Source of the DNA: an uncultured Prevotella sp.
GTDB taxonomy: Bacteria; Bacteroidota; Bacteroidia; Bacteroidales; Bacteroidaceae
Length of the DNA stretch: 62,650 nt
Direction: 5' to 3'
Assembly: GCA_905234145.1 (NCBI GenBank)
Contig: CAJOGK010000016.1
Location: forward strand, 1-62,650
The notes below the pieces were generated by a model, which saw only the letters and a list, made by a program, of their open reading frames with translations, made no database searches and was not told the DNA's origin. The position numbers and the translations under genes are program-made. This document shows, piece by piece, positions 25,953 through 34,929 of this stretch (position 1 is its first letter; every line of letters begins with the position of its first letter).

Positions 25953-26337
25953 AATAGTCTTTATCAGTGAAAGTCACGTCCAACCAAATCTTGTGCGGAT
26001 TCTTTTCCGAGTGATACGTATATCTGAATTGATACTTATTCTCTTTATACGTATTCACCGTTGTGGATTTTTTCAGCTCTGCTTTCAGCAGGTTCACGGC
26101 ATCCACCTCTTCCATCACACCGTCCTGATCCGCAAAATCCATCAGTGTATAGTGATAATGCAGTGTATGTGTTGCCCTGTCGAACGTCAGACTGTCTATC
26201 CTGATGTTCTTATCCAGTTTCTCAGGACACCTTTTGGCGGTATACTCCTTTGCTTCTCGCTCACAGCGATCTTCCAAGCTCTCATGACAAGCCGAAACAA
26301 GTATCGCCAGCACTACGATTGCACCTAATTTTATCAT
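25951..26337 (-). CDS. Hypothetical lipoprotein
   Basis: A 128-residue protein with a lipoprotein signal, MIKLGAIVVLAILVSAC, where the lipobox cysteine is residue 17, so it should be lipid-anchored. The mature part is charged with KYQFRYTYHSEKNPHKIWLDVTF at the end (beta-rich; quoted as FRYTYHSEKNP). I recognise no named family. It is a single-gene unit with its own promoter. Confidence 0.75.
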   Translation of the reverse strand: MIKLGAIVVLAILVSACHESLEDRCEREAKEYTAKRCPEKLDKNIRIDSLTFDRATHTLHYHYTLMDFADQDGVMEEVDAVNLLKAELKKSTTVNTYKENKYQFRYTYHSEKNPHKIWLDVTFTDKDY

Positions 26338-26359
26338 AACGAATATTATTTTTTGCCTG

Positions 26360-26367
26360 CAAAGTTA
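26360..26367 (-). promoter_or_regulatory. -7 promoter box of the hypothetical lipoprotein gene
   Basis: TAACTTTG on the minus strand, 22 bp before its ATG. Confidence 0.55.
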
Positions 26368-26440
26368 CTCAGAAATATTAAATTTCATCGTGGAAAATCC
26401 AAAAAAATCCAAAAATATTAGATTTCTGCTGCTTTTTTTG

Positions 26441-26448
26441 TATCTTTG
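26441..26448 (+). promoter_or_regulatory. -7 promoter box of lepA
   Basis: TATCTTTG, 26 bp before the lepA ATG. Confidence 0.65.
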
Positions 26449-26474
26449 CACTTTAAAGTGCACATTATTATATA

Positions 26475-28256
26475 ATGAATCATATAAGAAACTTCTGCAT
26501 CATTGCGCATATCGATCATGGTAAGTCTACTTTGGCCGATCGTATGCTTGAGTTCACCAACACCATTCAGGTGACGGAGGGACAGATGCTCGATGATATG
26601 GATCTGGAGCGTGAACGTGGTATTACCATTAAGAGCCATGCCATCCAGATGGAATATACTTATCAGGGTGAAAAGTATATTCTAAATTTGATTGATACCC
26701 CAGGACATGTCGACTTCTCTTACGAGGTGTCGCGCTCGATAGCAGCCTGCGAGGGAGCCCTTTTGGTAGTCGATGCTACCCAGGGCGTACAGGCGCAGAC
26801 CATCTCAAATCTCTATATGGCTATCGACCACAATCTGGAAATTATCCCTGTTATCAACAAAATCGACATGCCGTCGGCCATGCCCGATGAGGTAGAGGAT
26901 GAGATTATCGACCTGATAGGTTGTGATCGCAGTGATATTATCCGTGCTTCAGGCAAAACAGGCGAGGGTGTCGAGCAGATTCTCGATGCCGTCGTAGAGC
27001 GCATCCCTCATCCGGAAGGCGATCCCGAAGCCCCGTTGCAGGCCTTGATTTTCGACTCTGTATTCAATTCTTTCCGTGGCATTATCGCTTACTTCAAGAT
27101 CGTTAATGGCGTTATTCATACTGGCGACCATGTGAAGTTCTTCAATACAGGCATGGAGTACGATGCCGATGAGATTGGCGTGCTCAAGATGGATATGATT
27201 CCCCGTAAGGAATTGCGCACGGGCGATGTAGGCTATATCATTTCTGGTATCAAGAATTCGAAGGAGGTAAAGGTGGGCGATACCATTACCCATGTGGCTA
27301 ATTCATGTAGTGCTGCTATCGAAGGTTTCCAAGAGGTGAAGCCCATGGTGTTCGCTGGTGTTTATCCTATCGATCCTACTGATTATGAGAATCTTAGAGC
27401 CTCGCTCGAAAAGCTTCAGCTTAACGATGCCTCGCTCACGTTTATGCCCGAGAGTTCTATCGCGCTGGGCTTTGGCTTCCGCTGTGGCTTCTTGGGATTG
27501 CTCCACATGGAGATCGTGCAGGAGCGCTTGGATCGCGAGTTCGATATGGATGTGATCACCACCGTACCCAACGTATCTTATATGTGCTACACCAAGCAGG
27601 GCGAAGTAAAAGAAGTACATAATCCCTCGGGTTTGCCCGATCAGACGATGATTGAGCATATCGAGGAACCTTATATCCGAGCCTCGATCATTACCGCAGC
27701 CGATTATATCGGGCCTATCATGACGTTATGTCTCGACAAGCGTGGCGAGCTCATCGACCAGCAGTATGTAAGCGGTAATCGTATTGAATTGCATTTTATG
27801 TTGCCTCTGGGCGAGATAGTAATCGATTTCTATGATAAGTTGAAGAGCATTTCCAAGGGTTATGCCTCTTTCGATTATCATGTCTCTGGTTTCCGTCCGT
27901 CTAAGTTGGCAAAGCTTGATATCCTTTTGAATGGCGAGCCTGTTGATGCGCTCTCTACACTGACGCATCAGGACAATGCTGTAACCTTTGGCCGTCGTAT
28001 GTGCGAGAAGTTGAAAGAATTGATACCTCGCCAGCAGTTTGATATCGCTATTCAGGCAGCTATAGGCGCAAAGATTATTGCTCGCGAAACAGTAAAGCAG
28101 GTACGTAAGGATGTTACCGCTAAGTGTTATGGTGGCGACGTATCCCGTAAGCGCAAACTCTTAGAGAAGCAGAAGCGTGGTAAGAAGCGCATGAAGCAGA
28201 TAGGAAATGTAGAAGTGCCCCAGAAGGCCTTCCTGGCTGTATTGAAATTGGACTAA
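26475..28256 (+). CDS. lepA: Elongation factor 4 (LepA) GTPase
   Basis: A ribosome-bound GTPase that assists translation initiation and back-translocation under stress. The 593-residue length is typical. G1 AHIDHGKST begins near residue 10, G2 RERGITIK, G3 DTPGHVDF, and G4 NKIDMPSA; domains II, III and V follow, and the LepA-specific C-terminal domain ends with [19 protein letters not shown] (quoted as [14 protein letters not shown]). It is followed by a Crp-family gene 24 bp downstream. Confidence 0.97.
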   Translation: MNHIRNFCIIAHIDHGKSTLADRMLEFTNTIQVTEGQMLDDMDLERERGITIKSHAIQMEYTYQGEKYILNLIDTPGHVDFSYEVSRSIAACEGALLVVDATQGVQAQTISNLYMAIDHNLEIIPVINKIDMPSAMPDEVEDEIIDLIGCDRSDIIRASGKTGEGVEQILDAVVERIPHPEGDPEAPLQALIFDSVFNSFRGIIAYFKIVNGVIHTGDHVKFFNTGMEYDADEIGVLKMDMIPRKELRTGDVGYIISGIKNSKEVKVGDTITHVANSCSAAIEGFQEVKPMVFAGVYPIDPTDYENLRASLEKLQLNDASLTFMPESSIALGFGFRCGFLGLLHMEIVQERLDREFDMDVITTVPNVSYMCYTKQGEVKEVHNPSGLPDQTMIEHIEEPYIRASIITAADYIGPIMTLCLDKRGELIDQQYVSGNRIELHFMLPLGEIVIDFYDKLKSISKGYASFDYHVSGFRPSKLAKLDILLNGEPVDALSTLTHQDNAVTFGRRMCEKLKELIPRQQFDIAIQAAIGAKIIARETVKQVRKDVTAKCYGGDVSRKRKLLEKQKRGKKRMKQIGNVEVPQKAFLAVLKLD

Positions 28257-28280
28257 TAACATAATCATTATATATTACCT

Positions 28281-28880
28281 ATGGCGAATAATACTACAAT
28301 TAGAGACATTGCGAGAGAATTGGCCCGTCGTTACAGTACGATGACCCACGAAGAGCTCGACTTGCTGGAGAGCATCCTCGTGCCCATGAAATTCCAGAAA
28401 AACGAGTATGTGTTGAAAGAGGGCGATACCTGCACCAATATATATTGGGTGTTCAAAGGACTCGTTCGTCAGTTCTATTTCAAGAACGATAAGGAGCTCA
28501 CAGAGTACATGGCCACCGAGAACAGTATTGTGATGTGTATTGAGAGCCTTTTCCGTGAGCAGCCCTCCCAGTTACAGATCAAGACGCTCGAGCCTACGAT
28601 ATTGATAGCGATCCCCAAGGCCGAACTTGAGGCTGTCGCCATGAAGAGTGTGAATATCCAGATCCTTTATCGTAAGATTTTGGAAGAGTCGCTTATTCTC
28701 AGTCAGCATCATGCTGACATGCTCCGTTTTGAGAGTGCCCAGGACCGTTATGCAAAACTCGTAAAGAATCAGCCTCAGCTGATACTTCGTGCCCCTCTGG
28801 TTTATATCGCCAGCTATTTGCAGATGACGCCCGAGACCTTGTCTCGTGTTCGTACCGCAGCCCTGATGGAGGGCAAATAA
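28281..28880 (+). CDS. Crp/Fnr-family transcriptional regulator
   Basis: A 199-residue regulator with an N-terminal cyclic-nucleotide-binding-like beta-roll (about 25-120, YVLKEGDTCTNIYWVFKG) and a C-terminal winged helix with the recognition segment YLQMTPETLSRVR. No cysteine cluster for iron-sulfur sensing is visible, and the cNMP-contacting RxS motif is not clear, so the signal is unknown. It probably shares the lepA transcript. Confidence 0.88.
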   Translation: MANNTTIRDIARELARRYSTMTHEELDLLESILVPMKFQKNEYVLKEGDTCTNIYWVFKGLVRQFYFKNDKELTEYMATENSIVMCIESLFREQPSQLQIKTLEPTILIAIPKAELEAVAMKSVNIQILYRKILEESLILSQHHADMLRFESAQDRYAKLVKNQPQLILRAPLVYIASYLQMTPETLSRVRTAALMEGK

Positions 28881-28886
28881 AAGTGA

Positions 28887-30347
28887 TTAATGTCGCTCTA
28901 AGTAGAGTGCATGATCAATACACGAGGGTAGCTCTTCCTGATAGTGGGTCACGAAGATAAGCGTCACGTCAGGATTCTTGCAATAGTCGTCAACCAATTG
29001 TTTTACCATTTTGCGATTCTCGAGGTCGAGTCCGTGTAAGGGCTCGTCGAGAATCATCAGGTCCGGTTCCTTCACAAAAGCTCTCGCCAGCAATACGAGT
29101 CGTTGCTCGCCACTCGACATCTCCATAAAGTTGCGATTGGCAAGCTGGCCTATGCCTAGTTTTTCCAGCCATTTCCTGCATTGCTCTTTCTCAGCCTCAT
29201 TGGGGCGCACATACAGTCCGATGGTATCTTTCAGTCCGCTGGCCACAATTTGTATGGCGGGTATATTCTGCTTGTAGCTGCGATGCATCTCAGGCGATAC
29301 ATAACCTATATGGCGCTTAATGTCCCAGATGCTCTCGCCCGAGCCGCGCTTATGGCCAAAGAGCGAGATGTCGCAGGCATAACTCTGCGGATTATCAGCA
29401 CAAACGAGTGAGAGTAGGGTAGACTTGCCGCTTCCGTTCTCTCCCGACAGCGACCAGTGCTCGCCCCTCTTAACCGTCCAGTCCAGGTCTTTCAGTATTG
29501 TTCGCTCGCCATAGCGGATGGAAACGTGGTTAAAACGAATCACTTCGTTTAGTTGATAGTTGATAGTGGATAGTTGATAGTTATGATTTCCCTGCAAGCC
29601 TTTGTTCTCTGTATGAATCTGGTAATCATATCTATCCATTATCCACTGTTCACTATTCACTTTAGGCATCACCCTCATCTCCTTCACCTCTACGATATGC
29701 GTGATAAAATCAGGTATCTCGTCGCTCTTGGCCAGTACCAGAATAATCTGCAAGCCCTGCTCTTTGGTTAGCATCGCCATGAGCTCCTTTAGTTGGTCGC
29801 GCGTGGTGGCATCCAGTCCTATAAATGGGTTCTCCATAATCAGCACTTTTGGTGCCGTAAAGAGCGATGAAGCAAGTTTATATTTTCTTAGTTCGCCACT
29901 CGACAGCAAGATGATGTATTTATCGAGCAACGGCTCTAGATGAAACAGCTCATAGATGTGCTTCTGTAAGGCTCTGCGCACAGGTGTATCCTCACCAGCC
30001 AGCTGGTAAGCCTCTTCCAGCTTGCTGCCTACGGTGGGCGTTTCTTCGTCTATCTCCATCTGATTCCAACGCTGTTGCAGGAAATAGGTGCGATCATTAT
30101 CGCCCCCGTAAGTATCACGAAACGTAATGTGTTTCAGATTGTTATAAGGTTCTTCAAAGCTGTACTTTACCATATCCGGGAAAGCCGGGTGCCTGCCCGT
30201 AAGCATAGCTACGAACATCGATTTGCCAGCACCGTTGCGCCCTACGATGGCGATGTGCTCGCCTTCTTCCATGCAGAAGTTTACAGGTTCTGCCATCGAC
30301 CACTCTGGCTTTCTGGCCCTGGCGTTTATCATTTCAATCGTCTTCAT
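28887..30347 (-). CDS. ModF-like protein with two ABC ATPase domains, carrying an in-frame repeat insertion
   Basis: Tandem ATP-binding cassettes without membrane segments, closely resembling E. coli ModF, whose exact role (molybdate-related) is unsettled. The first Walker A is VGRNGAGKS (about residues 35-43) and the second [10 protein letters not shown]; signatures LSSGELRK and MSSGEQR follow, and [20 protein letters not shown] matches the ModF C-terminal half (quoted as [17 protein letters not shown]). Between the halves, about residues 228-267 are coded by a palindromic heptamer element and read [17 protein letters not shown]. The ATG at 30347 overlaps the end of ruvC by 14 bp; a longer ORF to 30392 would run deep into ruvC and is disfavoured. 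Confidence 0.85.
   Translation of the reverse strand: MKTIEMINARARKPEWSMAEPVNFCMEEGEHIAIVGRNGAGKSMFVAMLTGRHPAFPDMVKYSFEEPYNNLKHITFRDTYGGDNDRTYFLQQRWNQMEIDEETPTVGSKLEEAYQLAGEDTPVRRALQKHIYELFHLEPLLDKYIILLSSGELRKYKLASSLFTAPKVLIMENPFIGLDATTRDQLKELMAMLTKEQGLQIILVLAKSDEIPDFITHIVEVKEMRVMPKVNSEQWIMDRYDYQIHTENKGLQGNHNYQLSTINYQLNEVIRFNHVSIRYGERTILKDLDWTVKRGEHWSLSGENGSGKSTLLSLVCADNPQSYACDISLFGHKRGSGESIWDIKRHIGYVSPEMHRSYKQNIPAIQIVASGLKDTIGLYVRPNEAEKEQCRKWLEKLGIGQLANRNFMEMSSGEQRLVLLARAFVKEPDLMILDEPLHGLDLENRKMVKQLVDDYCKNPDVTLIFVTHYQEELPSCIDHALYLERH
29547..29662. repeat. Copy 2 of the GLQGNH repeat element: palindromic heptamer repeat inside the ModF-like gene
   Basis: On the plus strand, 7-mers AGTTGAT, AGTTGAT, AGTGGAT, AGTTGAT are followed by TATGATTTCCCTGCAAGCC (the reverse of the copy 1 head), a ~25-bp loop, then GGTAATCATATCTATC and 7-mers ending CACTATTCAC. 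The two arms are inverted relative to each other and would form a large hairpin. The element is fully translated in frame. Confidence 0.8.
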
Positions 30348-30912
30348 CCTTTGTCTTACGTTTAGAAACTTTGTTTTGATTCTTGTTAACAAAATCCTTC
30401 CAGCCGCGATACTTTACCTCACTCTCTGGTCGCCCCATTTGCAGATAATGACAGTAGGCAGCAGCAAGGGCATCCGTTGCATCCATAAACTTACCCATCT
30501 CCTCGTTGGGTATCTTCAGCAGTCTCTGCAGCATACCCGCTACCTGCTCCTTCGAGGCATTGCCATTACCCGTCAGCGCCATCTTTATCTTCATAGGTGC
30601 ATATTCATGGATGGGCACCCCGTGATGGATCGCCGCTGCGATAGCCGTCCCCTGCGCACGCCCCAGCTTCAGCATCGACTGCACATTCTTGCCAAAGAAG
30701 GGCGCCTCGATAGCCATCTCGTCGGGCAGGTATCCGTCTATGATACCCGTCACGCGCTCAAAAATATGTCCTAGCTTCAGGTAGGCATCGGGAAACTTAC
30801 GCAGGTCGATAACGCCCATCGTCATCATCTGCGCCTTACCGTCTGCCACCTTCAGTAAGCCATAGCCCATCAGGTTCGTTCCCGGGTCAATACCTAATAT
30901 TATTTTCTCCAC
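30334..30912 (-). CDS. ruvC: Holliday junction resolvase RuvC
   Basis: Cleaves Holliday junctions during recombinational repair. The N-terminal [17 protein letters not shown] carries the first catalytic Asp; [12 protein letters not shown], and the C-terminal [12 protein letters not shown] carries the last acidic residues. Length 192 is usual, with a lysine-rich tail. It overlaps the ModF-like gene, which should be cotranscribed. Confidence 0.96.
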   Translation of the reverse strand: MEKIILGIDPGTNLMGYGLLKVADGKAQMMTMGVIDLRKFPDAYLKLGHIFERVTGIIDGYLPDEMAIEAPFFGKNVQSMLKLGRAQGTAIAAAIHHGVPIHEYAPMKIKMALTGNGNASKEQVAGMLQRLLKIPNEEMGKFMDATDALAAAYCHYLQMGRPESEVKYRGWKDFVNKNQNKVSKRKTKDEDD

Positions 30913-30917
30913 GCCTG

Positions 30918-30925
30918 CAAAGGTA
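30918..30925 (-). promoter_or_regulatory. -7 promoter box of ruvC
   Basis: TACCTTTG on the minus strand, only 5 bp before the ruvC ATG at 30912, so the transcript would be leaderless or nearly so. Confidence 0.6.
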
Positions 30926-30964
30926 GTGGTTTTTCTTCTCTTCTCAAAATTATTTGGTCGATTT

Positions 30965-32878
30965 TCACAAAAAACTCACCTTCCTAGGCAGCGTTAGAAT
31001 GAATTGCGTGCCGTCCTGGTAAGTCTCATCGTAGATCAGGTCTCCTCCCAGTTGGCGGGCCGTATGGCGACTCAGGGATAGTCCGAGACCGAAACCCTCC
31101 GTAAAGGCATCGAGTTTTGTAAACTCAATGAAGATACGGTCGCGTGCTTCTTCAGGAATACATGCACCGGTATTACTTACAGAGAATACGACTGTATCGT
31201 TTTCACCTGGCTGACAACAAATGGTAATAGCACCCTCACTAGTAAACTTACAGGCATTGTCGAGCAATTCGTCAAGGATAGAGCGCAGCGCTTTCCGGTC
31301 TGTATATATGGTGAAATCATCGGACACAGCACAATCTAAACCGATACTTACATTATCTGGTTTTTGGAGCGTTGCTGCAGCAATAGCCTCACGGCATAGT
31401 TCATTACAGCGGAGGTAGGTGAACGATTGCTTGTTCTCGCCTATTGATGAGGTGGAGAGCATTCTTGAAATATGGTTGATAGCCTTGGCACTCGACATGA
31501 TGCGGAAGGTAATATCATCGACGTCCTCTTGTGGCAGTTCGTCACGACTCGTTGTAAGTACCTGTGTAAAACCGCAGATTATATTTAGTGGTGTACGTAT
31601 CTGGTGCGACATGTCCTGAATAAATATATTTTTCTTTTCGTCAGCCTCTATCTTCAATTGATAGGCTTTGGCCAGTTCCTTGTTTCTTTGTTCCAGCTCA
31701 GCATTTACCTGCCTGATATTCTTCACTGATTTTGCCAGCGAATGCTGCATGGCAATGAAACAGTTGGTAAGCCGGCCTATGCAGTCGTGTCGGGTACTTG
31801 CAGGTAATACTTCCTCGAAATGGCCGTCGGCAATAAGCTGGGCTTGGTTGGAGAGCTGTTTGAGGGGCAGAACGGCTCTTCTTACAATTTGATAGCTGCA
31901 CAGTAACAATAGCAGCAAGCCTATGCCGATGATAATCCAAACAGTGGCTAGCAATTGATAATAGCGCCTGAACACATCACTTGCAGGACATACGATGGCA
32001 ATGCTCCATCCTGCTCGCTCTACCGGTCGATAGAATATAAAGGAGTCGTGTCCGTCTACGATGGTCTTTGCCATGCCGCTTCGCCCGGCAATCATTGCCT
32101 TACCGATACTTTCTATGTCGCTACGCGATTCTGGGGCGGCATCGCTGAAGACGGTTTCCTTATATAGTTTAGCTGTGTCGGGATGCACCATATAGGTTCC
32201 TGTGTTATCGATCATGATAGCCGCTGAGTTGGGATAGCTCTTGATGGTGGAAAACGACTCAGATAGCCACTTCAGTGTCAGACTGGTCGTGATAGACCCC
32301 ACATACTTGCCATCGACATCGCGCATAGGACAGCAGAATGAGGTCAGGATGTCTCTCGACGAGAGTGTCCCCTCATTGTAATCGTCAAAGCAGTCTACCC
32401 ATGAAGCCGCTCCAAGGGTTCTGGGCGTTTTATACCATACTTTCTCAAAGTACTCGAAAGGTCCTTCGCGCACGGTAGTGATGGTATCGTCTTGTCGCAG
32501 GGAATAGGCTGAATAATAGCGGCCCATTTCCGGAAAATAGTATGGCTCCATCGAAATGGCTACTCCTGTCAGGAAGTCGTATTTCTCGACGGCTCGACGG
32601 CTGATGGCTAGTAGAGAGTCGGGATAGAGATGATTGGGCGTGGTTGCTGCCAGGTAGTTCGTGATCATTTCAGTATCGTCCATAATACCGTTGATGCGCA
32701 CTGCCGTATTGTCGAGCAACTGTTCAGCCCTTTCGATGGCAACCTTCTGAAGGTATTCCTTGCCGTGACTGAAAAGGAAGTTAAAGAGTATGATGAAACC
32801 CATTGTAATAATAAATACGATGAGCAGACCTAAACGCAGGGATAGTCGCTTTTGGATAAAGTGAAATAGATGTTTCAT
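30965..32878 (-). CDS. Membrane sensor histidine kinase (Cache-HAMP-HisKA-HATPase)
   Basis: A 637-residue kinase. A first membrane segment (about 15-37) and a second (about 312-334) enclose a ~270-residue Cache-type periplasmic sensor containing [15 protein letters not shown] and [16 protein letters not shown] and a coiled coil follow (about 335-410). The H-box is [11 protein letters not shown] with phospho-accepting His425 (codon 31604-31606); the ATPase has DNACKF, and [11 protein letters not shown] as G2 box. No receiver domain or response-regulator gene lies nearby. Its ATG overlaps the upstream membrane protein gene by 4 bp, so the two proteins are made together. Confidence 0.92.
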   Translation of the reverse strand: MKHLFHFIQKRLSLRLGLLIVFIITMGFIILFNFLFSHGKEYLQKVAIERAEQLLDNTAVRINGIMDDTEMITNYLAATTPNHLYPDSLLAISRRAVEKYDFLTGVAISMEPYYFPEMGRYYSAYSLRQDDTITTVREGPFEYFEKVWYKTPRTLGAASWVDCFDDYNEGTLSSRDILTSFCCPMRDVDGKYVGSITTSLTLKWLSESFSTIKSYPNSAAIMIDNTGTYMVHPDTAKLYKETVFSDAAPESRSDIESIGKAMIAGRSGMAKTIVDGHDSFIFYRPVERAGWSIAIVCPASDVFRRYYQLLATVWIIIGIGLLLLLLCSYQIVRRAVLPLKQLSNQAQLIADGHFEEVLPASTRHDCIGRLTNCFIAMQHSLAKSVKNIRQVNAELEQRNKELAKAYQLKIEADEKKNIFIQDMSHQIRTPLNIICGFTQVLTTSRDELPQEDVDDITFRIMSSAKAINHISRMLSTSSIGENKQSFTYLRCNELCREAIAAATLQKPDNVSIGLDCAVSDDFTIYTDRKALRSILDELLDNACKFTSEGAITICCQPGENDTVVFSVSNTGACIPEEARDRIFIEFTKLDAFTEGFGLGLSLSRHTARQLGGDLIYDETYQDGTQFILTLPRKVSFL

Positions 32879-33840
32879 AGCTTCTTGTTCAGCAATTTAT
32901 CCAATAAGCGGACGATAGCCTCAGTGGCAGATTCAATCTCTACCTGTAACTGAGTCATCTTTTCAGATGATAAGTTCTGATAGTGGTGACAGATGGTATC
33001 GGTATGTCGACAAAGGGTGTCAACTGGAGTTGTCATCTGGTTGGTCATGTCGTTTTGGAACTTGGCCTTCAGGTTTTCGTAAGCCAGTGCCTCGCTATAG
33101 GCCATCTGCAAGGCATCAATCTGCCGGTTAAGCACAGCCTGGTCTTGCTTCATCTTTGTCATGTAGGCTGCTAGCGACAGTTGCATCTTCGACAAGCTAT
33201 TCTGAAGCTGTCCTATTTCGTCTATTTGTCTACTGTCGGGGATGGTCTCGTCCAGATGCCCGTCATTGATACGTTGTGCAGAATCTGCCAGTAAATGGAG
33301 TGGGCGCAAATGGTGGTCAATAACCCACCAAAGCACAATCAGCAGTACTAATATACCAGATACTCCCCAGCCAAAGAGTTTTATTTGCATGTCGGTAAAC
33401 CTACTGTAGATATCCTCTACGGGAAATGTGATAACCAGGCCGTATCGCCCGTTGTAAACTGGTTGGTAAAATACGTATTGCTGCTGGCCGTCGTGCTGCT
33501 CGATGCGATAGTCGTGCTTGACGGTAGTGGCGTTATCTGCTACCATCAGGCGAGCATTAGGCAGCTTCTGGTTCAGCGCCAAAATATAGTTGCCCTCTCT
33601 AATCAACTTTTCTATTGTAGTTTTGTCTATGTTTACCGTCTGTTGTTCAAGATTTGCTGTTATGTCGGTTAATTGCAGCTTGTTGTCTATTCTTTGAGCG
33701 ATATTCTCCAGAGTTTGATGAGTAATATCCACCGACTCGTCTCTTATCACCTCTTTTGTATAGCGCGATAGCAGTAATAGAACAACCAGAGAGATTGCCA
33801 ATACGAACCCTGCGGTCAATAGGTTAAGTCTGTCAGTCAT
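32875..33840 (-). CDS. Sensor-kinase-like membrane protein with degenerate HisKA and no ATPase domain
   Basis: A 321-residue protein with two membrane segments (about 7-25 and 152-172), a small periplasmic sensor with YRIEQHDGQQQYVFYQPVY, and a HAMP domain. After a coiled coil comes KFQNDMTNQMTTPVDTL, which lines up with [16 protein letters not shown] of the downstream kinase; the phosphorylated His is Asn267 here (codon 33040-33042). The protein stops about 54 residues later without a HATPase domain. It cannot be a normal kinase. The 4-bp overlap and matching architecture suggest it works as a heteromeric partner or regulator of the kinase. Confidence 0.85.
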   Translation of the reverse strand: MTDRLNLLTAGFVLAISLVVLLLLSRYTKEVIRDESVDITHQTLENIAQRIDNKLQLTDITANLEQQTVNIDKTTIEKLIREGNYILALNQKLPNARLMVADNATTVKHDYRIEQHDGQQQYVFYQPVYNGRYGLVITFPVEDIYSRFTDMQIKLFGWGVSGILVLLIVLWWVIDHHLRPLHLLADSAQRINDGHLDETIPDSRQIDEIGQLQNSLSKMQLSLAAYMTKMKQDQAVLNRQIDALQMAYSEALAYENLKAKFQNDMTNQMTTPVDTLCRHTDTICHHYQNLSSEKMTQLQVEIESATEAIVRLLDKLLNKKL

Positions 33841-33864
33841 ATAAATATGAAGATTATTTTGCTA

Positions 33865-33872
33865 CAAAAATA
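33865..33872 (-). promoter_or_regulatory. -7 promoter box of the sensor-kinase pair
   Basis: TATTTTTG on the minus strand, 24 bp before the first ATG. Confidence 0.5.
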
Positions 33873-34038
33873 ATAAAAAAAGCGAAATGATGAATCTAAA
33901 TCTTCAGAAAATTATATTTCTTTATGAATTTTGCCTTCTGTGCGACATATCCAGGAGGCATTTTGTAAAGTGACGCAGGATTGCGGCCGATGGCGCAGTA
34001 AAGAGTAGTGTACTGAAATAAGATTCCGAATATATCTG

Positions 34039-34070
34039 CAAAAAGCGAGGAACCATCAGGTTCCTCGCTT
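34039..34070 (-). terminator. Terminator after the smalltalk gene
   Basis: GCGAGGAACC and GGTTCCTCGC pair perfectly over a 4-nt loop; on the minus strand a short T run follows. The stretch 33873-34038 holds no gene I can support. Confidence 0.85.
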
Positions 34071-34105
34071 CGCTTCGTTCTAACATGAAAAATTTTCTTT
34101 CGGGT

Positions 34106-34207
34106 CTAAATTCCCATGCAGCTAGTAGCACCCAGCGCAGTCAAAATAGCTGTAGCTACTGATGCAATAATCTGCACAATCCACTTTACAGTCTCTTTCT
34201 TCGTCAT
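34106..34207 (-). CDS. Smalltalk-type small membrane protein
   Basis: A 33-residue protein, MTKKETVKWIVQIIASV... ending TSCMGI, with a basic N-terminus, one hydrophobic helix and a late cysteine. It matches my memory of the 'smalltalk' family, tiny Bacteroidales proteins usually next to an HU-family DNA-binding protein and an amidase. Here the amidase is absent and the upstream ORF is a fragment. It is followed by a perfect terminator, which supports a real gene. Function unknown. Confidence 0.7.
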   Translation of the reverse strand: MTKKETVKWIVQIIASVATAILTALGATSCMGI

Positions 34208-34250
34208 AATCGTTAATGTTTAATGGTTATTCAAATTTCTCGAGTTTTTT

Positions 34251-34357
34251 CGACCACGAATTATACGAATTTTAGCTGCGCATACCTTATTTCTTTATAT
34301 CGAATTTCACGAATCCATGCGGCAGCATATTCGTTTAATTCGATAAATTCGTGGTCG
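34251..34357. repeat. Stem-loop element with CCACGAATT ends
   Basis: CGACCACGAATT (34251-34262) and AATTCGTGGTCG (34346-34357) are a perfect 12-bp inverted repeat. Inside, ACGAAT..AGCTGC and GCAGC..ATTCGT continue the symmetry imperfectly. It fills the spacer between the ORF fragment and smalltalk and may be a dispersed intergenic repeat. Confidence 0.55.
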
Positions 34358-34437
34358 GTATAATTACTTCGTGGTTGTTAAAAAATCCGTTTAATCCGCG
34401 AAATCCGTTGTCCCTCCTCCCTCCCGTTCTCTAAGGC

Positions 34438-34686
34438 TTAATCGTCGTCGCCTGTCTGGCTGCCGCCGTTGTCACCGCCGCCTCCGATATTGCCACCCTG
34501 GTTGCCTGAGTCTGAACCGCTGCCTGAACCTGCGTCCTGACCTGCCTTATACTCGGCAATAGCCGTAGCGATGGGCTTCAAGGTTACTACCTTCTTCTTG
34601 CCATCGATGATTACCTCGCTGCTCTCTACGATGTTGCGGAGTTCCAAGGTGCAGGCATCCTTGAACTTAGGACCGCAGAGGTTGTC
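34438..34686 (-). CDS. C-terminal fragment of an unrecognised protein with Gly/Ser/Asp-rich tail
   Basis: About 80 residues can be read, from near DNLCGPKFKDACTLE to the low-complexity end GSGSGSDSGNQGG... QTGDDD. The open frame continues upstream into the tRNA-Ser terminator and tRNA gene, which cannot be coding, and no start with a leader is visible. The position just before smalltalk is where an HU-like DNA-binding protein gene usually lies, but I cannot see the HU core. It is best treated as a truncated remnant. Confidence 0.4.
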   Translation of the reverse strand, partial: DNLCGPKFKDACTLELRNIVESSEVIIDGKKKVVTLKPIATAIAEYKAGQDAGSGSGSDSGNQGGNIGGGGDNGGSQTGDDD

Positions 34687-34707
34687 AAAAAAAGAGGTTC
34701 CAGAGAT

Positions 34708-34748
34708 ATTAAAAAAGGAGTTCCACAATGTTGTTCGTAGAACTCCTA
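34708..34748 (-). terminator. Terminator of tRNA-Ser
   Basis: AGGAGTTC and GAACTCCT form an 8-bp stem with a 16-nt loop, followed on the minus strand by six T. It starts one base after the encoded CCA end. Confidence 0.75.
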
Positions 34749-34839
34749 TGGCGGAAAGTGAGGGATTCAAACCCCCGATACCCGGAAAGGGTATACCGGA
34801 TTTCGAGTCCAGCGCATTCGGTCACTCTGCCAACTTTCC
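34749..34839 (-). tRNA. tRNA-Ser (anticodon CGA)
   Basis: Reads GGAAAGTTGGCAGAGTGACC.. with anticodon loop ACTCGAAAT, a long class II variable arm (TACCC..GGGTA), TTTGAATC in the T loop, and an encoded CCA end. The acceptor arms GGAAAG(T) and (A)CTTTCC pair. Confidence 0.93.
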
Positions 34840-34873
34840 AATGATGCAATGGCCTATAAACCTTTTGCGATTG

Positions 34874-34881
34874 CAAAGGTA
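34874..34881 (-). promoter_or_regulatory. -7 promoter box of tRNA-Ser
   Basis: TACCTTTG on the minus strand, 34 bp before the mature tRNA 5' end. Confidence 0.65.
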
Positions 34882-34929
34882 ATACAAAAACTTGATACTA
34901 CCAAAAGAATTGTGGGAAACTTGCGAATT

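Noticed and set aside
33922..34131. 69-codon ORF between the sensor pair and smalltalk
   Set aside because: It spans the smalltalk terminator hairpin and shows no start signals or family resemblance.
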